A stretch of DNA of 17,500 nt from Symbiodinium natans (lineage: Eukaryota > Sar > Dinophyceae > Suessiales > Symbiodiniaceae): NCBI GenBank assembly GCA_905221605.1, contig CAJNDS010000449.1:85001-102500 (forward strand). The letters run 5' to 3'. The notes under the pieces were generated by a model. It had not been told where the DNA came from, searched no databases, and saw nothing but the letters and a program-made list of their open reading frames with translations. The translations under genes were made by a program, and so were the position numbers. Positions 1 through 8,400 of this stretch are shown here, piece after piece; position 1 is the stretch's first letter; the number at the start of each line of letters is the position of its first letter.

Positions 1-103
1 ACCTCGGAACTCTGGGCATTCGCCTGCTGGGACTGAGGTCTAGCAGAAGCCGACGGAAGACGGAAGTGAGCACCCCGGAATGCTGTAGAACTTACTCTAA
101 GAG

Positions 104-187
104 GTTTAGGGTTTAGGGTTTAGGGTTTAGGGTTTAGGGTTTAGGGTTTAGGGTTTAGGGTTTAGGGCTAGGGTTTAGGGTTTAGGG
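104..187 (+). repeat. Telomere-type array (TTTAGGG)n
   Basis: About eleven units with one CTAGGG variant near the high end; the first 100 bases before it are unique and GC-rich without a resolved function. Confidence 0.95.
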
Positions 188-275
188 TGGGAAGCTTCGG
201 GTCGGGGAAGTTTAGGGTGTAGCCCCGGCCGCGCCGTGACAATCGCCCATGCATCGGATGGCGCGTCCAGCCTTG

Positions 276-520
276 CTTGAAGGTTCATGGTACTTACTAA
301 CCAATTATAACAACCCTAAACCCTAAACCCTAAACCCTAAACCCTAAACCCTAAACCCTAAACCCTAAACCCTAAGGTTCATGGTACTTACTAACCAATT
401 ATAACTGTACTTATAACCCTACTTATAAGTGGGATAACCCCTATAAGGCCCTTTAGGGGTACTATAAGTAGGGTTATAAGTACAGTTATAATTGGTTAGT
501 AAGCACCATGAACCTCCAAG
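276..520. mobile_element. Hairpin (MITE-like) element G, split by a telomeric array
   Basis: The ends are inverted copies: CTTGAAGGTTCATGG at 276 and its complement ending at 520, continuing through ACCAATTATAAC and CTTATAACCCTAC into a short centre. A CCCTAAA array (312-375) interrupts the left arm, and 30 bp of that arm is present on both sides of the array (282-311 and 376-405). No coding capacity. Confidence 0.82.
312..375 (-). repeat. Telomere-type array inside hairpin element G
   Basis: Nine CCCTAAA units, flanked by a perfect 30-bp direct repeat of the host element. Confidence 0.95.
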
Positions 521-591
521 TGGCGTCTGTGAGGGTGGCTTTGGGCTGGTGATGCCACTACCCCTACTTTGGAGTAGACCCTGGAAAGCAT

Positions 592-704
592 GTATATGGG
601 TGGCTGTCAAAATTATGATCCCTTTTGGGGTACCCTAAATATTAGGTGCCGTATTATAATAGGGATCCAAAAAGGGACCATAATTTTGACAACCACCCAT
701 ATGA
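592..704. mobile_element. Hairpin (MITE-like) element K
   Basis: The left end TATATGGGTGGCTGTCAAAA is matched by an inverted copy ending near 704, with arms of about 33 bp and few mismatches, around an AT-rich centre. It is non-coding. Confidence 0.75.
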
Positions 705-880
705 AGTAGGGTATATATTGCTTGTACCCCCAAAAGGACACCCGGTATATACCCTCACCAATATTAAAGAGGAACCCTATATACACTCACCAATAACAGT
801 AATATAAACCCTGCCTCATATACTTTTTACGTATAAGTAGCTATAATAGGAACCCAGAACCAAAAAAATATTAACGTAGA
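705..880. other. AT-rich non-coding stretch
   Basis: It holds short TATA-type runs and two similar pieces (ATATACCCTCACCAAT, ATATACACTCACCAAT) around 741-796. A related string occurs near 12230-12280. It is probably remnant element sequence; no gene was seen. Confidence 0.45.
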
Positions 881-884
881 GTAC

Positions 885-1005
885 TCCAAAAGGTCGTCAT
901 CCCAGGTGTAAGCGGTGATGTTGAATGCGTCTGGCGACGCCGGGAGTTGGGGACCATACTTGCTCGGTTCCATCCCATCTGACAATACGTGGCGCTCTGG
1001 CCGTC
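885..1005 (-). CDS. Possible coding island, function unknown
   Basis: The minus-strand frame here reads like protein (for example DAFNITAYTWDDDLLEYST), with balanced composition unlike the repeats around it. No AG|G acceptor is visible upstream, and a family A hairpin element abuts it at 1010. It may be an exon of the same gene or an unrelated fragment. Confidence 0.25.
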
Positions 1006-1009
1006 TTGT

Positions 1010-1116
1010 GAATCCCGAAGGACCCATGTACCTATATAGTATCTACTCTATATAGGAACCCCTTTAAGGCCCAAGTATATACCATGTAGGTACATGGATC
1101 CTTTGGGAATTCGGGC
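1010..1116. mobile_element. Hairpin element family A, copy 1
   Basis: The terminal inverted repeats contain CCATGTACCTA and the complement TAGGTACATGGATCC; the interior has CCTTTAAGGCCCAAGTATAT. It shares this sequence with 8068-8175 and 12982-13204. Confidence 0.8.
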
Positions 1117-1532
1117 AGAACTTATAACATCCGGATAAACTATGCTCGCGTGTCGGCACATACTCGAGAAGACACGCCAACCGACTTATGAGGAAGACGT
1201 AGCTAGCGCACGAAAGAGGACCTTTGTGGAAGTAGTTAGGAGGATGGTTAATACTGCCCCTGAACGTTCAAGTAGGGAAATTGTGGCGAAAGAGTGAATC
1301 CTACACCCCATGAGCCTGAACCCAAAGCCCTATAGACACCAAAGCCTAAACCCTAAATCCACAACCGGTAACCTAAACCATATGGGGGGGGTGGATCCGA
1401 ATCTCACAGTCGAATAGGGAAGGTACCACAAACCTTACCAGGATTCCCCAAAACTTAATTACTCAGAGTATTCGTGAGTTAAGAGGTGTTGCCGGTATTG
1501 CCGTCTCTGGGCTGTTGGGTGGCTGGTGAAGC
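1117..1532. other. Stretch without a recognised gene
   Basis: Mixed-composition sequence with isolated degenerate CCCTAAA units near 1345-1375 and an 8-base G run near 1384. Short open frames exist on both strands, but none is supported. Confidence 0.4.
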
Positions 1533-1625
1533 CTAAACCCTAAACCCTAAACCCTAAACCCTAAACCCTAAACCCTAAACCCTGAACCCTGAACCCTGAA
1601 CCCTGAACCCTGAACCCTGAACCCT
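1533..1625 (-). repeat. Telomere-type array, CCCTAAA turning into CCCTGAA
   Basis: Perfect CCCTAAA units change at one point into about seven uniform CCCTGAA units, so the variant has been homogenised as a block. Confidence 0.93.
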
Positions 1626-1629
1626 ACGC

Positions 1630-1697
1630 CCGTGTGGCTCTGAGCACCCCGGCGACCAGGAGACGTCGAAACCTTTGCCGCTGAGGGCTGACACTGC
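1630..1697 (-). CDS. Candidate exon, low-coordinate end of the gene
   Basis: From an AG|G acceptor (GGCAAG|G) the frame reads AVSALSGKGFDVSWSPG and then CSEPHG before a possible GC donor. It is in phase with the candidate exon 1928-2014. TGAACCC/CCCTAAA repeats lie below (1533-1625) and a short TTTAGGG run above (1764-1782). No domain is recognised. Confidence 0.38.
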
Positions 1698-1704
1698 CTT
1701 GCCA

Positions 1705-1840
1705 TGTTAGGTTCCCCAGTAACCTAGGATCAAAAAAGTGGTGCCCCTTTTTACTTAAAAAGGGGTTTAGGGTTTTGGGTTTAGCCTTATTCGGGAACCT
1801 TTCAACCCCCCGAAAAGGGAACAAGGGTACTACTGGGCAT
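1705..1840. mobile_element. Diverged hairpin element related to family B
   Basis: The ends GGTTCCCCAGTAACC and GGGTACTACTGGGCATCC resemble family B ends (GGTAGCCCAGTAACC, GGGTACCACTGGGCTACC). A short TTTAGGG run lies in the interior at 1764-1782. Confidence 0.55.
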
Positions 1841-1927
1841 CCCGAGCATGAATGCATGAATTTAGGGCTTAGGGCCTAGGGCTTAGGGCCTAGGGCTTAG
1901 AATCTAGGTGCCCTAAACCCTAAACAC

Positions 1928-2014
1928 CAAGCCCCACGCGCCCATCCTTTTGCAGTTCGAGTCCCCACAGAAGGGATCTTCTATCTTCGGCGCCGCCCTC
2001 AGAAGTAAGCTGGC
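1928..2014 (-). CDS. Candidate exon downstream of S1 domain C
   Basis: From an AG|G acceptor (ATACAG|G) to a GT donor (TTG|GTGTTT) the segment is 87 nt, 29 codons, in phase with the previous exon. It includes LLLRAAPKIEDPFCGDSN. Another frame of the same island is open too. A short CCCTAAA run lies below it. No domain is recognised, so support is limited to phase and splice-site fit. Confidence 0.38.
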
Positions 2015-2137
2015 CTGTATCATCAGACTGACATGACATGAACAGGGGGTTTAAAAGTGCTTTGGGGCTGAAGGCTTGGCGTACCAGAGGGCCCAAACCT
2101 GAAACCCCAAACCCGACAACAACCTTTCAAACTCCTG

Positions 2138-2360
2138 CCCGAAACCCGAAACCCGAAACCCTAAACCCGAAACCCTAAACCCTAAACCCGAAACCCTAAA
2201 CCCTAAACCCCCCTGCCCTCTAAAGAAAGCCCAAACCAGGAACCCTACAACCTGCAAGCCCCCAAGGCACGGCCCCAGGCCACAATAACCCTAAACCCTA
2301 AACCCTAAACCCTAAACCCTAAACCCTAAACCCTAAACCCTAAACCCTAAACCCTAAACC
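2138..2360 (-). repeat. CCCTAAA/CCCGAAA arrays below the last S1 exon
   Basis: A mixed CCCGAAA/CCCTAAA stretch (2138-2213) is followed, after about 75 bp of unique sequence, by eleven clean CCCTAAA units (2287-2360). Confidence 0.92.
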
Positions 2361-2413
2361 ACGGCCCCGGGCCCACACTCTCCTTTTTCGCCCGCATGGG
2401 TTCAGCCATCTGC

Positions 2414-2454
2414 CTCGGGTCTGCTGGGAGGCCTCATGGAGAGCCGCATGCTGC
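2414..2454 (-). CDS. Exon: end of S1 domain C
   Basis: The 41-nt exon completes a Gly codon and reads SMRLSMRPPSRPE, the S1 ending equivalent to RISLSMKP. The acceptor is TCTGAG|G and the donor GC (GAG|GCAGAT). The intron before it (2455-2787) contains TTTAGGG and CCCTAAA arrays near its two ends. In the unspliced frame a stop follows two codons later, so this could also be the end of the gene. Confidence 0.76.
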
Positions 2455-5400
2455 CTCAGAAGTTTGGGTGGTTTAGGGTTTAGGGTTTAGGGTTTAGGGT
2501 TTAGGGTTTAGGGTTTAGGGTTTAGGGTTTAGGGCTCAGGGCACCCGCAGACGTTTTGGGTTAGGGGCCTTGGAGATTTACAGGGCCTGTGGAGCCGCGA
2601 AGACGGGTTTAGGATTTTGGGCAGTGACCCTAAGCCACAAGCCATATCTAAGCTTCCACCCTTGCCCCCACCCCCCCCCCGCCCCCCAAAGTTAACTGAT
2701 GATCTGATGAACCTACATAACCCTAAATGTCTAAATCCCGAAACCCTAAACCCTAAACCCTAAACCCCCAAGATTCGGCCCGGCCACCCTTCTCCACGTC
2801 AACGCCCAGCACCCGCACTTCCACCTCGTCACCAGAGGCAGGTGCGCCGACCTGTGGGATTTAGGGTGTAGGTTTAGGGTTTAGGGTTTAGGGTTTAGGG
2901 TTTAGGGTTTAGGGTTTAGGGTTTAGGGTTTAGGGTTCAGGAGGTTTCCGACATTTGGGGGGTACCTTTTTGGGGTCCGTACTCTGGAATCCTATACTAC
3001 TTGGGGATCTATGTTGGGGGTCCCCAATTTTCGTAAGATGCCCATCTAGGCTCACCTCAGGTCGCTAGGTGAAAGGTGCATTCGGGGTTTAGGGTTTAGG
3101 GTGTCAGGAGGTTCGGACTTCTGGCTCATACTGAGAATTGAGGACAGGCAATCGCTTGCAGTCTGGGCAGTGCAAGGACCTAAACGAATCTGAGAAGCAT
3201 TCCTGCATCTCATCTTCTTGCACCCCCAAACCCTATACCCTAAATCCCTTTTTCCTAAACCAATGGAAGGAGAATCACAACTATCCAATGCGCGGTTCCT
3301 TCCTGTAGCCCCGTCACGTCGTAGCTTCGGGAGAGGTTTTAGGGCTTAGGCCCGGGCGATTAGGGTTTAGGGCTAGGCCCAGGAGTAACCGAGGGATCAA
3401 AAAACGGAGCCTAAGCCCTAAAAGAGGGAAATAAGGGCCTACTCTGGGTCCAAGAGGGCTTTAAAGGGGTGTCCGTGGCTTGCATGGTTGGACAAAACAT
3501 GCCAGGATTTGCCAAGTGACGGGCATGGTTTTGATACGACATCGCGTACCCCAAGGAAGGACCCACAAACATGAATCCAACACACCCCCGAAACAGGGGG
3601 GCCCTGTAGACAGAAGCTGACCATCGTATGATCATAGGTTCCCTACGACCCCCCTCTGTACCGTACTGCCCCCCCCCCCCCCCCCTCCCAGGGTTCCCCC
3701 CTAAACAAAGGCTATTTAATTAAGTCCAATGAAGGCTCTTTAAGGGGGGAACCTAGGGGGCGTAGCCCTAAACCCTAAACCCTAAACCCCAAAAACCTAA
3801 ACCCTAAACCCTAAGCCCTAAACCCTAAAACCTAAACCCAAAACCCTAAACCCTGAACCTTGGCGGGGGGGGGGGGGGGTAGTATAGAGGGGCGTCGTAG
3901 GGGAACCCATGAGATGACATATCCGAGTCGGCGGCCATCTCATGCAGCCGCACGAGTCCCTCGGCTGCTGACCTCTCGCGCCTGAGGCTGTGGGCTTTCA
4001 TCCTGAACCCTGAACCCTGAACCCTGAACCCTGAACCCTGAACCCTAAACCCTAAACCCTAAACCCCAGGCCCTAAACCCTAAACCCCAAACCCTAAGCC
4101 CTTAATAATTTGCCCCGATATTGTTTTTTTGACTGGACTTGATGCATGATTCATGAGCATATAAGGATAAACACTGGCAAAATTTGCAACTAATAGAAAG
4201 CATATGTAGGACAATGCATTATCAGATATGATGCAGTACCACACCGTATCGAAGAGCGACATAAGGCATACAAAAGCAGGATGATGTAATACCATACCCA
4301 AAGCTCAACATCCAAACTCTATTACATATTATGTACTTGCAATAAAAGATGCCATAACAAAACCCAAACAGTTACCGTATGATATGGGTCAGACTTGAGA
4401 GTCATTTGAGCATGCCATGCGCATATGACATGATGCAATGTGACATGGTATGAGGAGAAATGACATGATACAATTTGACGACACAGATGAATTGCATACG
4501 AACTCAGTTAGGCACGTATTGATCTCCTCAAGAAGGGTATAACGGCCGAAGGTCTTGGAGTGCAATCTTAGTGCCAACTAAACCCTAATAGACGCTAAAC
4601 CCGACAGTGGCGGCGTCGTGTAGTTGTGCACTGAACATTGTTTTGCATGTACTTTAGGAATCTTCGAAATATACACCGCGTGCCCAACCCTAAACCCTAA
4701 ACCCTAAACCCTAAACCCGAAACCCCTTAGATGACTGTATGTTCGTGAGGCTGCATGGGGTACACGATAGACAGCCTAAACCCTAAGTCTAGCAGTCGAT
4801 TTCCCAATGCAGACCAGGATGGCCCTTAGCCCCGTTTAGGGTTTAGGGTTTAGGGTTTAGGGTTTAGGGTTTAGGGTTTAGGGTTCCCCCAAAACATGAT
4901 CCTCTTAAGCCCAATACGGAAAACATAACATGTTTCCAGGGCACCTAGTAGACTTTCCAAAACCTCAGTGCAGATTTGGGGTAAGGGTTTTGGGCATCCA
5001 TCAAACCCTCTTACAGCAACCCCGAAACCCTCGGCCTCACGGTGACGAAGGCTCCATAGCCTTTCCTGGGCTTAGGGCTTCGGCTTCTGTAGGTTTAGGG
5101 TTTAGGGCTTAGGGCTTAATTAGGGTTTAGGGTTTAGGCGTTAGTGTTTCGGGCTCCTTTGCACCCCCTACACCCGCAACCCTAAGCACAGTGCTGCCCG
5201 CTTGGGTTCTGGAGAGAAGAACGAAAACAGAAGCAATTGAGCAGACATCTGCTCCCTGCAAAGAATCTGGGTAGCCCAGCAACCATAATCATAATGATAA
5301 TGAGGGGGTTTAGGGTTTAGGGTTTAGGGTTTAGGGTTTAGGGTTTAGGGTTTAGGGTTTAGGGTTTAGGGTTTAGGGCTTTTGGGGTTGGCTACTTTAT

Positions 5401-8400
5401 AGGGGCACGCATCAGCAAAAAAAAGTACCACTGGCCTACCAAGCCTGCAAATAATGAAGGCCCTCCTATCTAAGGAATCTTCAACATACCCCTTGGGCAT
5501 ACCTCTTAAAAGCAATTCAGGGGCGTGGCAAAATCCTTCCTTATGTTCTCCTTTTGTAGGTTAAGGGGTAATATAGGGGCCTGAATATGTGGAATACGGT
5601 TGGGGGGGCTTCTAGTATACTTATAAAGGGACCATAAAGGAATAAGGGAAATACTAGTAGTCTTTATTCTGAGCCCTACAGCGTGGGTTTGGGGTGTGTT
5701 GAGTGATTATTACATCCTACTGGGGTGTTCCAAGGCTTTGATGGTTTTGAGCTTAGGGTTTTCCTAAACCCTAAACCCTAAAACCTAAACCCTAAACCCT
5801 AAGACCCTAAACCCTAAACCCTAAGACTCTAGACCCTAAACCAAGGGGCCTTACTAGGCCACCCACTGCACAGCTCAGCTTCACCTTCTCCACAGTGCCC
5901 CCCTCATTACTAGCCCCCCCCCTCTAGGTTCCCCTCCTAATCTGGCCTTAGGGTTTAGGGTTTAGGGTTTAGGGTTTAGGGTTTAGGGTTTAGGGTTTAG
6001 GGTTTAGGGTTTTGGGTTTAGGATGGGTTTAGGGTTCAGGGCTCAGGGCTTAGGGTTCAGCATCTCCGATCGAGCAGTTCTATAGAAACGTTATATTTAC
6101 GGCTCTGATATAACAACCGCCCACCCAGAGAATCGCATAGCATTCAGGAAACGAACAGACACAACAAAAACACTTAACCTTGTTAACCTCGCCATCTGTA
6201 ACCTCAAGGCTAACCCCAAAAGCCTTGAGGCCCTGAAACCCTAAACCCCAGGCCTGGAGGCCCTGAAACCCTAAAGCCCCTGCCTGAAACCCTAAACCCT
6301 AAACCCCAGGCCTTGAGGCCCAGATACCCTAAATTCCAGGCCTGGAGGCTCTGAAACCCAAACCCCAGGCCCTGAAACCCCAAACTCCAGGCCTTGAGGC
6401 CCAGAAACCCTAAATTCCAGGCCTGGGCCCCTTGACCAACGAACAAATTGCCTTGAACTGCGAAAAAATTGCCTTGAACCACGAGAATTGGGCTTGAACC
6501 ACGAAAAAAATGCCTTGAGCCACGAACAAACTGCCTTGAACCACGAAAAAAGAGGTTTAGGGTTTAGGGATAATTAAACCTAATTAAGGCTCTTTAAGGC
6601 AGGAACCTAAGGGGGGGGGGGACACAGGGGGCACCTTCTCCACCCTAAACCCTAAACCCTACACCCTACTTCCTAAACCCCAAACCCTAAACCCTAAGGT
6701 CCAGCTAAGCTTCACCTTCTCCACAGTGCCTGGAAACCATTCCGTGGCGGAGACGCCCTCGAAGGGCCGAACGTCCTCGAGTTTCGAGCTTGGGTCGCCC
6801 TGGGGACAGTATCTGAAGGGCTTAGGGTTTAGGGTTTAGGGTTTAGGGTTTAGGGTTTAGGGTTTAGGCTTTCGGGTCCTCTTCGGGCGACTCCTCGGAC
6901 TGTGCCAATCTGGACAAATGATTACGACAGTCTGTGACCCCCACACTCGGTACGAAACTAAGAGCCTCCCGGAAAGTTGAGGCACCTGGTTTTTTTTTTC
7001 GTATTTGGGGGAGTTTGCTATTGGCAGACTCTGGCTACACCCTAAACCCTCAAAAGTAAACCCTAAACCCTAAACCCTAAACCCTAAACCCTAAACCCTA
7101 AACCCTGAACCCTGAACCCTGAACCCTGAACCCTGAACCCTGAACCCTGAACCCTGAACCCTAATCCTAAGCCCTAAACCGAAACCCCTAATCATCAAAC
7201 CGAAGCCTCACGCCATCCTCAATCACTCATGTCAAGCCATCCTTTCACCTCAGAGTCCCCTCCCCCCGCAGGTTTGGGGTTGGGGGTTTAGGGTTTAGGG
7301 TCCCTAAACCCTAAACCCTAAACCCTAAACCCTAAACCCTAAACCCTAAACCCTAAACCCTAAAACCCTAAACCCTGGCCCCGTCCTGCTTCTTGTAGTT
7401 GAAGCCTCCCTTCATGGAGAGGGTCATCGACCGGCCCTGCAGGTTCACTGCCAGAACTTGCACTTTCACCTGTGGGCCAGGTCTGATGTTTAGGGGGTTT
7501 CGGGTTCGAAGTTCAAGCCCTAAACCCAAGACCCTAAACCCTCAATTCGGGATTCAGGGCTTACTTGGGTTCGAAACTCATCCACCCTGAGCCCCAAAGC
7601 TTTCCTTGTGTACTTTCCATGAAGATTCGGGGTCCGTCGTAGCACAGGCACCCAAAAGGGAGCGCGAATTGGATGTTCATGGCTAGATGTAATTAGCAGG
7701 GATCGCAGTACCTCAACTACGGTTTACCTACTTTTCACCCCAACACCCTGTTCAAAGCTCCACTTATCAAGCTGCCCAAGCCCTAAACCCTAAACCCTAA
7801 ACCCTAAACTCTAAACTCTAAACCCCTCAAGCTGCTTAGAGAACGGCCGCCGGACTCCAAAATACTCCCAAAACACATTCAGTGGCCTGGCGGGGGGTTC
7901 CGGTTCCTAGGGTTTGGTGTTTAGGGTGTAGGGTGTAGGCTGTAGGGTTTAGGGTTTAGGGTTTGGGGTTTCAGGTTTGGGGTTAAGGGTTTAGGGTATC
8001 GGGCCTCAGCACAACGCAAGGGGAGCATTGCAAGCAGCTGCTCCGTAAAGAGGCTGATGATCCTACTCCCAAAGGATCCATGTACCTAAATAGTATATAC
8101 TTGGGCCTTAAAGGGGTTCCTAATAGTAGCTGTAGGGCCCAAGTATATACTATATAGGTACATGGATCCTTCGGGACTACCAGCCTAGGATTTTCTGGGA
8201 TTTTGGGGGTGCTTGCGGCTTAAGGTCCAGGTACTACATATGCATGTATGTGTAAAGTGATACACAGAAATATGTGTGTATATATGTATATAGTTACATA
8301 CACATTTTTTCATACATGTGAGTATGTAGTATGTACTTCTCGTCGTCTCTCCCATCTCCTGGTAGCCCAGTAACCATATCTGAATAAGGGCACCCTTTGG

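Noticed and set aside
2051-2257. 68-codon frame with repeated LGFRVSG
   Set aside because: It is CCCTAAA/CCCGAAA repeat read in one frame; such peptides appear wherever these arrays lack a stop.
3108-3225. CPDC-containing minus frame as an additional exon of domain C
   Set aside because: It lies between two exons whose direct join gives a normal S1 domain; adding it would insert about 35 residues into the fold. Kept only as a note on the intron.
6210-6482. 90-codon minus-strand frame with repeated LGF/AWNLG residues
   Set aside because: It is a translation of the GGCC minisatellite and telomere-like units; repetition rather than selection explains the open frame.
7498-7520. GGGTTCGAAGTTCAAGCCC as a possible tRNA T-arm
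   Set aside because: No matching acceptor, D or anticodon arms could be found at the right distance.
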